In this document: one piece after another, positions 33,847 through 42,177 of the stretch
How positions within the stretch are numbered: position 1 is the first letter of the stretch
Layout: each line of letters starts with the position of its first letter
Source of the DNA: Salinarimonas sp052380005
Lineage (GTDB): Bacteria; Pseudomonadota; Alphaproteobacteria; Rhizobiales; Beijerinckiaceae
DNA: 64,000 nucleotides
Assembly (NCBI GenBank): GCA_052380005.1
Contig: JBQTCJ010000002.1
Direction: 5' to 3' (one strand)
The notes under the pieces: model-generated
The model's database searches: none
Told to the model about the DNA's origin: nothing
The model's input: the letters and a program-made list of their open reading frames with translations, nothing else
Position numbers and translations under genes: made by a program

Positions 33847-36432
33847 ATGCACGGCACAGTCTCCGGCGCGGCCCCGAAGCGGGGCGCGGGCATCTCCTCG
33901 CTTCCCCTGGTCCTGCGCCTCGCGCTGCGCGAGCTGCGCTCCGGCCTGCGCGGCTTCGGCATCTTCCTGGCGTGCATCGCGCTCGGCGTGGCGGCGATCG
34001 CCGGCGTCTCGTCGGTGTCGCGCGCGCTCACCGAGGGCCTGGCCCGGGAGGGGCGCACCTTGCTGGGTGGCGACCTGAGCTTCCGCCTGATCCACCGCGA
34101 GGCGACGCCCGCCGAGATCGCCACCTTGGAGGACTGGGGCGACGTCTCCCTCGTCGCCACGCTGCGCGGCATGGCCAACGCCGACACCGGTGCCGCGCTC
34201 GTCGAGATCAAGGCGGTGGACGCCGCCTATCCGATCGCCGGCGACCTCGTCACCGAGCCGCCGATGCCGCCCGCCGCGATCTTCGCCGAGGCGGACGGCG
34301 TCTACGGCGCCGCCGTCGACCCCGTGCTGCTCGGCCGGCTCGACCTCGATATCGGCGACACGATCCGCATCGGCACGCAGGAGATCGCGCTGCGCACGGT
34401 GCTGCGCTCGGAGCCGGACAAGATCCAGGCGGGCTTCGACTTCGGCCCGCGTCTCCTCGTCTCGCGCGCGGCGCTCGACGCGACGGGGCTGGTCCAGCCG
34501 GGCAGCCTGGTGCGCTTCACCTACCGGCTCGACCTCGCCGGACCGGCGAACGACGACGCGCTCCTCGCCCGCGCGCAGGAAGCGATCGAGGCGGCGCAGC
34601 CGCAGGCGGGCTGGCGGGTGCGCTCGCGACTCAACGCCGACCCGGGGCTCGAGCGCAACATAGAGCGCTTCGCGCAGTTCCTGACGCTGGTCGGGCTCAC
34701 CGCGCTCATCGTCGGGGGCGTGGGCGTCGCCAACGCCGTGCGCGGCTTCGTCGATCGCAAGCGCGAGTCGATCGCCACCATCAAGAGCCTCGGCGCGCCG
34801 GGCGGGCGGGTGGTCGCGATCTACCTCACGCAGGTGATGCTGATCGCCGGCATCGGCATCGCGATCGGGCTCGCCTTCGGGGCGGCTCTGCCCTTCGCGC
34901 TCGCGGCCGCGCTCGGCGCGATTCTTCCGATCCCGATCGCGCCGACGCTGGCGCCCGTCGAGCTCCTGCTCGCCGCGCTCTACGGGCTGCTCACCGCGCT
35001 CGCCTTCTCTCTCGCGCCGCTCGGGCGCGCCCACGACATCCAGGTCTCGGGGCTGTTCCGCGACCAGATCGATCCCGACCGCCGCTGGCCGCGCCGGCGC
35101 TACGTCGCCGGGGTCGCGCTCGCCATCGCGGCGCTGCTGGCGCTCTCGGTCTTCGCGGCCTTCGACCGGCGCGTGGCGCTGATCTTCATCGGCGCGGCGG
35201 CCGCGGCCTTCGTGCTCCTGCGCGTCGTCGCAACGGGGATGATGGCGCTCGCCCGGCGCCTGCCACGCCCGCGCGCCGCGGCCCCGCGGCTCGCGCTCGC
35301 CAACGTGCACCGGCCCGGCGCGCTGACGCCCTCGCTCGTGCTCTCGCTCGGGCTCGGCATCACGCTCCTCGTCACGCTCGCGGTGATCGACGGCAACATG
35401 CGCCGCCAGCTGACCGAGCGGCTCCCCGACGAGGCGCCGAGCTTCTTCTTCGTGGACATCCCATCCTCGGAGATCGACGGCTTCGCGGGCTTCCTCCGGG
35501 CGCAGGCGCCAGGGAGCGAGATCCAGCGCGTGCCGATGCTGCGCGGGCGGCTCGTCTCGCTCGGCGGCGTGCCGGTCGAGCAGATCGCCGCCGATCCGGA
35601 CGCGGCCTGGGTGCTCGACGGCGATCGCGGCATCACCTACGAGGCCGAGATGCCGGAGGGCTCGGAGATCGTCGCCGGCGAATGGTGGGGCGAGGACCCG
35701 CGCGAGAACCTCGTCTCCTTCGACGACGAGCTCGCCGCGGGGCTCGGTCTTTCGATCGGAGACGAAGTCGTGGTCAACGTGCTCGGGCGCGACATCTCGG
35801 CGACGATCGCGAACTTCCGCCGGGTCGAGTGGGAATCGCTCGGCATCAACTTCGTCATGGTGTTCTCGCCCAACACCTTCGCAGGCGCTCCGCACGCGCA
35901 CATCGCGACCCTCACGCTGCCCGACGATGCCGCGACCGAGGAGGCCGAGATCGCGCTCCTGCGCGAAGCGGCGCGCACCTACCCGATGGTGACCTCGGTG
36001 CGGGTGAAGGACGCGCTCGAGGCGGTGAACGCCGTGGTCGAGCAGCTCGTGCTCGCCATCCGCGGCGCCTCCTCGATCGCGGTGGCGGCGAGCGTGCTCG
36101 TGCTCGCCGGCGCGCTCGCCGCGGGGCACCGGGCGCGCCTCTACGACGCCGTCGTGCTCAAGACGCTCGGCGCCACGCGGGCCAAGCTGGTGGGCGCCTA
36201 CGCGCTGGAGTACGGCCTGCTCGGCCTCGCCACCGCGGTGTTCGGCCTCGTCGCGGGCGCGCTCGCGGGGTGGGTGATCGTCACGCAGATCATGAACCTC
36301 GAGTTCGCGATGGTCTGGGCCGGGCCGATCGCAGCCGCGGCGATCGCGATCGTGGTCACGGTGACCTTCGGCCTGCTCGGCACCTGGCGCATCCTCTCCC
36401 AGAAGCCGGCGCCCTATCTGCGGACACTGTAG
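33847..36432 (+). CDS. ybbP: FtsX-like ABC permease, YbbP type
   Basis: This 861-residue inner-membrane protein has an N-terminal span (GFGIFLACIALGVAAIAGVSSV), a periplasmic region, and two FtsX membrane blocks (VGLTALIVGGVGVANAVRGFVDRKRESIATIKSLGA; then VLVLAGALAAGHRARLYDAVVLKTLGATRAKL). ATG 33847 is preceded by GACGAGG. GTG 33829, which overlaps the ATPase stop, is the alternative. YbbAP-type systems have been linked to envelope lipid or lipophilic compound extraction; the substrate here is not known. Confidence 0.9.
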   Translation: MHGTVSGAAPKRGAGISSLPLVLRLALRELRSGLRGFGIFLACIALGVAAIAGVSSVSRALTEGLAREGRTLLGGDLSFRLIHREATPAEIATLEDWGDVSLVATLRGMANADTGAALVEIKAVDAAYPIAGDLVTEPPMPPAAIFAEADGVYGAAVDPVLLGRLDLDIGDTIRIGTQEIALRTVLRSEPDKIQAGFDFGPRLLVSRAALDATGLVQPGSLVRFTYRLDLAGPANDDALLARAQEAIEAAQPQAGWRVRSRLNADPGLERNIERFAQFLTLVGLTALIVGGVGVANAVRGFVDRKRESIATIKSLGAPGGRVVAIYLTQVMLIAGIGIAIGLAFGAALPFALAAALGAILPIPIAPTLAPVELLLAALYGLLTALAFSLAPLGRAHDIQVSGLFRDQIDPDRRWPRRRYVAGVALAIAALLALSVFAAFDRRVALIFIGAAAAAFVLLRVVATGMMALARRLPRPRAAAPRLALANVHRPGALTPSLVLSLGLGITLLVTLAVIDGNMRRQLTERLPDEAPSFFFVDIPSSEIDGFAGFLRAQAPGSEIQRVPMLRGRLVSLGGVPVEQIAADPDAAWVLDGDRGITYEAEMPEGSEIVAGEWWGEDPRENLVSFDDELAAGLGLSIGDEVVVNVLGRDISATIANFRRVEWESLGINFVMVFSPNTFAGAPHAHIATLTLPDDAATEEAEIALLREAARTYPMVTSVRVKDALEAVNAVVEQLVLAIRGASSIAVAASVLVLAGALAAGHRARLYDAVVLKTLGATRAKLVGAYALEYGLLGLATAVFGLVAGALAGWVIVTQIMNLEFAMVWAGPIAAAAIAIVVTVTFGLLGTWRILSQKPAPYLRTL

Positions 36433-36714
36433 CGGAACTTCTCGCCCGTCCGGGGGGGGAGGGCCGCTCTCTTCGAAATATACATGGCGTGGCTGGAGAT
36501 ATACGCGCCGCCGCCGCCATTCTTCACGATCGCGGCGAAAACTGTTCACGATTCTTCTTCGCCTGCGACGTCTCGCGCGCGAGAGGGCCTTGCGAAGCGT
36601 GGCCCGACCCCACATATTCGCAGCTGAAACGCCGCCCTCGCGCGGCGACGGAGCGTCGACGCCTTCGAGACGTCGCGCGGACCGTGGCTCAATTCTCGAG
36701 AGGATGGGGTTCCG

Positions 36715-37446
36715 ATGAACGACCAGAACCGCTTCGCCTACGGCACCGGCGTGGCGCGTCCGCAGGCCGAGATCGACCAGGGCCTGCGGGCGTTCATGCT
36801 CGGTGTCTACAACAACATGGCGCTCGGGCTCGGCATCACCGGCGTCGTCGCCTTCGCGACCTACCTCGTGGCGGCGTCGTCCCCGGCGGTCGCCCAGACG
36901 CTGTACGCCAGCCCGCTGCGCTGGGTGCTGATGCTGGCCCCGCTCGCCTTCATCTTCTTCTTCACCTTCAAGATCGAGAGCATGAGCGCCGCCAAGGCGC
37001 GGTCCATGTTCTTCCTGTTCTCGGCGGTGATGGGCCTGTCGCTGTCGACGATCTTCCTCGTCTTCACGGGCGAGTCGATCGTGCAGGTGTTCTTCGTCAC
37101 GGCCGCGGCCTTCGGTGGCCTGAGCCTCTACGGCTACACGACGAAGCGCTCGCTGTCGGGCATGGGCTCGTTCCTGATCATGGGCCTGATCGGCCTGATC
37201 ATCGCCATGGTGGTCAACATCTTCCTCGCCTCGTCGGCGATGGCCTTCGCCATCTCGATCATCGGCGTGCTGATCTTCGCGGGCCTCACCGCGTGGGACA
37301 CGCAGCGCCTGAAGGAGATGTACCTCTACGGCAATTTCGACGGCGAGACCGCCGGTCGGGTCTCCGTGATGGGTGCCCTGTCGCTGTACCTGAACTTCAT
37401 CAACATGTTCCAGTTCCTCCTCGCCCTGATGGGCAACCGGGAGTGA
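36715..37446 (+). CDS. Bax inhibitor-1/YccA family membrane protein
   Basis: This 243-residue inner-membrane protein has seven hydrophobic helices. Family segments are AFMLGVYNNMALGLGITGVVAF, SLSTIFLVFTGESIVQVFFVTAAAFGGLSLYGYTTKRSL and FAGLTAWDTQRLKEMY, the last carrying the conserved Asp. YccA-type proteins can bind and modulate the FtsH protease, and some relatives conduct calcium. It is a single gene, preceded by 282 bases in which I see no gene and followed by a clear terminator. Confidence 0.93.
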   Translation: MNDQNRFAYGTGVARPQAEIDQGLRAFMLGVYNNMALGLGITGVVAFATYLVAASSPAVAQTLYASPLRWVLMLAPLAFIFFFTFKIESMSAAKARSMFFLFSAVMGLSLSTIFLVFTGESIVQVFFVTAAAFGGLSLYGYTTKRSLSGMGSFLIMGLIGLIIAMVVNIFLASSAMAFAISIIGVLIFAGLTAWDTQRLKEMYLYGNFDGETAGRVSVMGALSLYLNFINMFQFLLALMGNRE

Positions 37447-37505
37447 TCTGGGCCCGGTGAGGCGGTCCCGACGGCCCGCCGATCCAACTCGATGCGAAAT
37501 GGAGA

Positions 37506-37531
37506 AGCCTCGGCGCGAGCCGGGGCTTTTT
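37506..37531 (+). terminator. Rho-independent terminator after the YccA-type gene
   Basis: Stem AGCCTCGGC / GCCGGGGCT with one G-T pair, loop GCGA, then TTTTT. It is a near copy, in inverted orientation, of the hairpin at 43602-43628. Confidence 0.85.
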
Positions 37532-38320
37532 CACTTTGCGGCCGGACCGCACACAGCCTCCTCTCACGATGTGAAAATCGGTTGGTGGTCGAGACGATGC
37601 TCCAGAATGAGCCTCTCGGGCGCTCTCGGTCCCTGTCCGGCTGCATCGTTCCTTCCTCGCGCGACCGGCCTCCACTCCCAGCGATGACGCTCCGGCTCTC
37701 GCGACCGCGGCGGCGCGCACCCGCCGGTCGTGCGGTGCCGGGGGCCGCCTCGACCGGGAGATCTCGCCGGACGCCCGAATGGCTGCATCCCGCGCGCCGT
37801 CGCGAGACGCGGGTGGAGGTCGTCCTCGCGCGCAGCCCGCCCGCCGGTGGCCGAATCGACGTTCGCGTTGCCGAGCTTCGCCGCCAGGCCGGGTCCTGGA
37901 GGTGGCGTCGAGCCGGCGATGCCGACGAGCCTCCGCATGTCGCGAACCCTCGGCGAACGGATGCGCCGTCCTGTCCCGGCGCTCCGGCTCCAGCACTGGA
38001 TTCGCGCTCCCGCCGTCCGCGGGGAGCCGCGTGCACCGGCGCTGCCCATGCGCTCGTTCGCCGGGTTCGAGCCGCGGGGCGCCGCCGGTGAAGGATGCGC
38101 GGGGGGCGTGCGCGACACGATCCTCGAGCCCGAGGCGGGCGGCTTTCTCGTGATCCCCCGTCCCGCACCCGACCACGATTCGCCGAGCCGCCCGGTGCGA
38201 ACCCGCCGACGCGATCGCGTGCCATGGATGGAGGGGGGGGCGGACCCGCCCCCCTCGTCGATCGGACGTGCGTCCGTACCAAGTGCGACGGCATGGCCCC
38301 CCGGGCGGAGCACCTCCCGA
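37532..38320. other. Long intergenic stretch without a recognisable gene
   Basis: About 790 bases separate the YccA terminator from the porin terminator. Frames open on both strands here encode arginine/proline/glycine-rich sequence without family features, as expected for shadow frames in high-G+C DNA. A G-rich hairpin lies at about 38231-38255. I see no tRNA or gene remnant. Confidence 0.6.
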
Positions 38321-38351
38321 AACGAAAAGAGCCCCGGCTTTCGCCGGGGCT
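38321..38351 (-). terminator. Rho-independent terminator of the intact porin gene
   Basis: On the minus strand a perfect 9-bp stem AGCCCCGGC / GCCGGGGCT with a GAAA loop is followed by CTTTTCGTTT. It begins 24 bases after the porin stop. Confidence 0.85.
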
Positions 38352-38374
38352 CCTCTCGAACCGTGCGGGACGGA

Positions 38375-39655
38375 TCAGAAGTCGCGCTGGATGCGCAGAC
38401 GGCCGGCCCAACGCGAGCCGTCGTCGTTGGTGGCGACGAGCGACTGGACGCCGTTGTTGTAGACCCACACGCGGTTCTCGGTGTCGATCTCCGTGTAGGC
38501 GACGTCGGCCGAGAAGGTCAGGCCGGACACCGGACGCCAGTTCAGGCGGGTGCCGAGCTGCCACCAGGTGTAGTCCTGCACCGTGGCGGTCGTGACGATC
38601 GCGCCCGGAGCGGCCTGGAACGCGGCCGTGGTCGGAACGTCGACCTCGCCGTACGCACCCTGGATGTCCTGCCAGATGGTGGGGGTCCAGTAGTGACGGA
38701 AGGCGGCCGCGAGCGACCACGCCTCGGTCGTGACCAGCGAGGTGCCGAGCACGTTGACGTAGGCGTCGTTCAGGCCGACCGAGAACTCCGACACGGTGGT
38801 CGGGGCATCGGCGTAGGAGACCGCACCGTCGGCGTAGACCGCCTGCAGCCACAGGGCGTCGCCGGCCGCGATCATCGGCAGGCGGATGTTGATGCCGGCG
38901 CCGATCGCCCAGCCGAGCTCGTCGTCGATCGTGACGTTCGGGACGCTGTGACGGACCTGGTGCAGGGCACCCATGACCTGCGCCGAGCCCCACGCCTGCG
39001 AGACGTTCAGGTTGGCGACGAGGTCCGGCAGCTCCTGGCCGCCGTAGATGTTGGCGCCGGCCGCCGTGCGGATGCCGGTGCGGCGAGCGAGGCCGTCCTC
39101 GACCGCGATCGTGGCCGAGAAGCCCGAGCCGAACGTCGCGGTGTAGGCGAGCACCTCGACGGACGGATCCGAGAGACCCTCGGACACGGACATCAGGTTG
39201 CCGCCGAAGAACGAGAAGAACGACGTGATGCGACCGGCGGTCAGGCCAGCGAACTGGATGAAGCCCTGGTCGAGGTACGCGTCCTCGGCACCCGCGACGC
39301 CGCGGTCGCCGTTGATGCGGATGAACGAGCGCAGCGTGCCCATCTCGGTCGCCGTGCGGGCGTCGAACGCGAGCGAGCCGCGCGCGAAGAAGCCGATGTC
39401 GTCCTGCGTGCGGCCGACGGCCGTGTCGAGGTTCTCGGCGAAGCGATACTCGACGCGGACGTAGCCGGAGATCTGCAGGCAGGTCTCGGTGCCGGGGATG
39501 ACGAAGAAGCCCGTGCCGCCGATCGGGGCGTTCGGGCAGGTGCGGACGTAGTCGACCGGCGCCGCGGCGCGGACCGGAAGATCGGCAGCTTGAGCCCCGG
39601 CGACCGCGACGAGACCGGCGGCAGACCCGAGGAGAAGGCTCTTGGCGAGCTTCAT
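38375..39655 (-). CDS. Outer-membrane porin, Omp2a/Omp2b type (intact, expressed copy)
   Basis: This 426-residue porin has a complete signal peptide (MKLAKSLLLGSAAGLVAVAGAQA) and a mature start ADLPVRAAAPVDYVRTCPNA typical of Hyphomicrobiales porins. Strand motifs include SGYVRVEYRF, FIQFAGLTAGRITSFFSFFGG and WQLGTRLNWRPVSGLTFSADVAY; it ends with WAGRLRIQRDF, the terminal Phe expected for BamA recognition. GGAGGTC precedes ATG 39655. It forms a general diffusion channel. A second, signal-less copy lies at 42271-43581 in the opposite orientation, and the two share an 88-bp perfect repeat starting at the signal-peptidase site. Confidence 0.95.
   Translation of the reverse strand: MKLAKSLLLGSAAGLVAVAGAQAADLPVRAAAPVDYVRTCPNAPIGGTGFFVIPGTETCLQISGYVRVEYRFAENLDTAVGRTQDDIGFFARGSLAFDARTATEMGTLRSFIRINGDRGVAGAEDAYLDQGFIQFAGLTAGRITSFFSFFGGNLMSVSEGLSDPSVEVLAYTATFGSGFSATIAVEDGLARRTGIRTAAGANIYGGQELPDLVANLNVSQAWGSAQVMGALHQVRHSVPNVTIDDELGWAIGAGINIRLPMIAAGDALWLQAVYADGAVSYADAPTTVSEFSVGLNDAYVNVLGTSLVTTEAWSLAAAFRHYWTPTIWQDIQGAYGEVDVPTTAAFQAAPGAIVTTATVQDYTWWQLGTRLNWRPVSGLTFSADVAYTEIDTENRVWVYNNGVQSLVATNDDGSRWAGRLRIQRDF
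39501..39588 (-). repeat. Inverted repeat arm A (88 bp, inside the intact porin)
   Basis: On the minus strand this arm runs from CTGCCGATC at the signal-peptide cleavage site to CTTCTTCGT. It is identical, base for base, to 42272-42359 on the plus strand. Directly outside the arm the copies differ: upstream completely, downstream by scattered substitutions. Confidence 0.95.
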
Positions 39656-40712
39656 TAGATGACCTCCAAAGTTTCGAGACCCTGGGGGGCCGGGTGTTTC
39701 GCCACGAGAACTCGTCGAGACTCGGAAGCTGTCCCTTTTCCCCTGTGACCCGCCGCCGAGCCCTTGGCACCGACGACGAGCTGCGACCGAGGACCCCCCG
39801 TCGCGAGAAAAGGTTTGCCGTGCGTCCCGCGCCGGATCAAGCGCGTTTGCGCCCCGATGCCGGCCGTGGGGGCTCTTCGGGTGGCTGTGTTGCACAAAGG
39901 CCACGAGAATGGCGGCCTCCGGGCGGGAAAGAGGCGGTTTCGCGCGGCTCGAGCGGCCGGCGCGCGGGTGTCGCGCCGGTCTCGCGCCGGCGCGGCGCAC
40001 GCCGCGGTGCATCGGCGCGAGCGATTCTCCCCTGAGAGACTCCGTTACGGCGGACGGCGGACGGCGGCCGCGCGCTCGGCGATGTGGCGTGCCGGATCCT
40101 CCACGCCCGTTCTCTCGTGGCGCATTCTCGTCCGCGCACGCACGCTACTACGCGCACGCACGCTAGTACGCGCGCGCAGGCTCGCGCGCGCCGCCGCCCC
40201 ATCCCACGGCGCCCGACGCCCGCGCGCCGGGCGCGGATGCGTTCGCGCACGTCGCGTGGGCCGTTCCGCACGCGGTGCCGCCCGCTTCCCGCAAGGATCG
40301 TCGCCGAAGTACGACGGCGGGGGAGCGTCTCCGCCCATGACGGCGGGTGCGCGTTCGCCGAATCACGCGGACACCTCGGCATGGCGAGGCAGCCCATCCC
40401 GCAAAACCGAACCGCTCCACGTCCGGGCAGGGCGCGGCAAGAGTTACGGAAGCTTGTCAGCCGAGCCTTATTCTTGCCGCGGATGCTGCGGCACCGTTGC
40501 CGCAAGCGTCCCAGGGATGAGCGCGTTGGCCTTACCGTGCAATGAACTGATTTTTATTCGCAGAGGACTTGTCGCGCGGACCGAATTCACGTACCTGAAA
40601 GACCTGACGTCATAGACGACGCGTGAGCGGGATCGCGATTCGGTGTTCGGTAAAGCGCCGCATGCAGCTCCGCTCGCTCTCGATCCCCTGTCACGAGATT
40701 AGGACCGGCTCA
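39656..40712. promoter_or_regulatory. Long divergent regulatory region between porin and mucR
   Basis: About 1,050 bases hold the porin leader and promoter (left) and the mucR promoter (right). I recognise no gene. Near mucR there is an A+T-rich run (TGATTTTTATTCG at about 40549-40561), the type of site MucR proteins tend to bind, so autoregulation is plausible. An 18-bp tandem repeat is listed separately. The length is striking in a window where most gaps are under 100 bases. Confidence 0.6.
40133..40186 (+). repeat. 18-bp tandem repeat, two full units plus a degenerate third
   Basis: CGCGCACGCACGCTACTA (40133-40150) is followed by the same unit with CTAGTA at its end (40151-40168), then a degenerate CGCGCGCGCAGG unit. 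It is alternating purine-pyrimidine DNA, which can adopt left-handed structure, upstream of mucR. Confidence 0.8.
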
Positions 40713-41180
40713 ATGAGCGACACGACTCAACCGAACAACTACATCGAGCTCGCCGCGGAGATCGTCTCGGCCTACGTGAGCAACAACTCGCTGCCGACGG
40801 CGGAGCTGCCCGGCCTGATCGACGCCGTGCACGGCGCGCTGACCAAGGTGGCCACCGGCGCGACCGAGCAGCCGGTCGAGGCGCCCGTCCCCGCCGTGCC
40901 GATCAAGAAGTCGATCACGCCGGACTACATCATCTGCCTGGAGGACGGGAAGAAGTTCAAGTCGCTCAAGCGCCACCTGCGCACGAAGTACGACATGACG
41001 CCCGACCAGTACCGCGCCAAGTGGGGCCTGCCGGCGGACTACCCGATGGTCGCCCCGAACTACGCCAGTGCCCGCTCCGAGCTCGCCAAGGCCATGGGCC
41101 TGGGCGCGCAGCGCCGCAAGGCCGAGCCGGAGGCCGCCCCCGCGCCGGCCCGCGGCCGCGGCCGCAAGAAGGTCGCGTGA
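40713..41180 (+). CDS. mucR: MucR/Ros family transcriptional regulator with altered zinc ligands
   Basis: This 155-residue regulator has an N-terminal oligomerisation region (NYIELAAEIVSAYVSNNSLP) and a C-terminal Ros/MucR zinc-finger fold (ICLEDGKKFKSLKRHLRTKYDMTPDQYRAKWGL), then a basic tail rich in RGRGRKK. Cys75 and His88 are present. The second cysteine position is Asp78, and the second histidine position falls in TKY, so the finger probably folds without or with different metal, as reported for some MucR homologues. MucR proteins act as H-NS-like silencers of envelope and surface genes. ATG 40713 follows AGGA. It lies between the two porin copies. Confidence 0.92.
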   Translation: MSDTTQPNNYIELAAEIVSAYVSNNSLPTAELPGLIDAVHGALTKVATGATEQPVEAPVPAVPIKKSITPDYIICLEDGKKFKSLKRHLRTKYDMTPDQYRAKWGLPADYPMVAPNYASARSELAKAMGLGAQRRKAEPEAAPAPARGRGRKKVA

Positions 41181-41220
41181 GGCACGGGCTACCCCGCCGC
41201 CTACGCACGACGCTCATGGG

Positions 41221-41250
41221 AAGGCCGCCTCCGGGCGGCCTTCTTTCGTT
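41221..41250 (+). terminator. Rho-independent terminator after mucR
   Basis: Perfect 9-bp stem AAGGCCGCC / GGCGGCCTT with a TCCG loop and trailing CTTTCGTTT, between mucR and the convergent folD stop. Confidence 0.85.
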
Positions 41251-41256
41251 TCGGCC

Positions 41257-42132
41257 TCAGAGCCCGCGGCGGGACCGCGCCGCCTGCAGCGTGTTGGCGA
41301 GCAGGCAGGCGATCGTCATGGGCCCGACGCCGCCCGGCACCGGCGTGATCGCGCTCGCCACCGCCGCGGCCTCCGCGAAGGCGACGTCGCCGACGAGCCG
41401 CGTCTCGCCCGCGCCCGCCTCCGGTCTCGGCACCCGGTTGATGCCGACGTCGATGACGATCGCGCCGGGCTTGATCCAGTCTCCCCGCACCATCTCCGGC
41501 CGCCCCACCGCCGCGACGAGCACGTCCGCGCGCCGGCAGACGTCGGCGAGGTCGCGGGTGCGCGAATGGGCGATGGTCACCGTCGCCGAGCGCTGGAGCA
41601 GGAGCTGCGCCATCGGCTTGCCGACGATGTTCGAGCGCCCGATCACCACCGCCTCGAGCCCGGCGATGTCGGGGCGGACCGACGCGATCAGCATCGACGC
41701 GCCCAGCGGCGTGCAGGGAACGAGGCCGGGCATGCCGGTGGCGAGGCGCCCGACGTTCACCGGGTGGAAGCCGTCGACGTCCTTCTCCGGCACGATCGCC
41801 TCGATCACCGCCTGGGCGTCGATCTGCGCGGGCAGCGGCAGCTGGACCAGGATGCCGTCGACGGCGGGGTCGGCGTTGAGGGTCGCGACGAGGGCGAGCA
41901 GCTCGGCCTGGCTGGTCGAGGCGGGCAGGCGGTGCTGGAAGGAGCGCATCCCCGCCTCGCCCGTCTGCGCCGCCTTGTTGCGCACGTAGACCTGGCTCGC
42001 GGGGTCCTCGCCGACGAGGACGACCGCCAGGCCCGGCACGACGCCCAGGGCCGCGAGGGCGCGGACGTCCTCCGCCACGCGCGCGCGCAGGCCCGCGGCG
42101 TAGGCCTTGCCGTCGATGAGGGTGGCGGTCAT
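41257..42132 (-). CDS. folD: Bifunctional methylenetetrahydrofolate dehydrogenase / methenyltetrahydrofolate cyclohydrolase
   Basis: This 291-residue cytoplasmic enzyme interconverts one-carbon folates with NADP. Landmarks are VGEDPASQVYVRNKAAQTGEAG with the catalytic Tyr and Lys, DGILVQLPLP, EKDVDGFHPVNVG, PCTPLGA, VVIGRSNIVGKPMAQLL and PVPGGVGPMTIACLL. ATG 42132 starts the conserved region. It is a housekeeping gene caught inside the segment bounded by the porin inverted repeats. It diverges from the second porin copy, leaving only 138 bases to that copy's first homologous codon. Confidence 0.95.
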   Translation of the reverse strand: MTATLIDGKAYAAGLRARVAEDVRALAALGVVPGLAVVLVGEDPASQVYVRNKAAQTGEAGMRSFQHRLPASTSQAELLALVATLNADPAVDGILVQLPLPAQIDAQAVIEAIVPEKDVDGFHPVNVGRLATGMPGLVPCTPLGASMLIASVRPDIAGLEAVVIGRSNIVGKPMAQLLLQRSATVTIAHSRTRDLADVCRRADVLVAAVGRPEMVRGDWIKPGAIVIDVGINRVPRPEAGAGETRLVGDVAFAEAAAVASAITPVPGGVGPMTIACLLANTLQAARSRRGL

Positions 42133-42177
42133 GAGGCTCTCCCGGCGTGAGCGACGCCGCGCCCGACGGGCCGGCGC

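Noticed and set aside
38231..38256. G-rich hairpin as a terminator or regulatory RNA
   Set aside because: It has a strong stem but no T run and no adjacent gene end; the real porin terminator is at 38321-38351.
37532..38320. Possible gene or pseudogene between YccA and porin
   Set aside because: Frames on both strands have no ribosome sites, no domain features and shadow-like composition.
40133..40186. Possible small CRISPR-like array
   Set aside because: Only two to three adjacent 18-bp units with no spacers and no cas genes; it is a simple tandem repeat.
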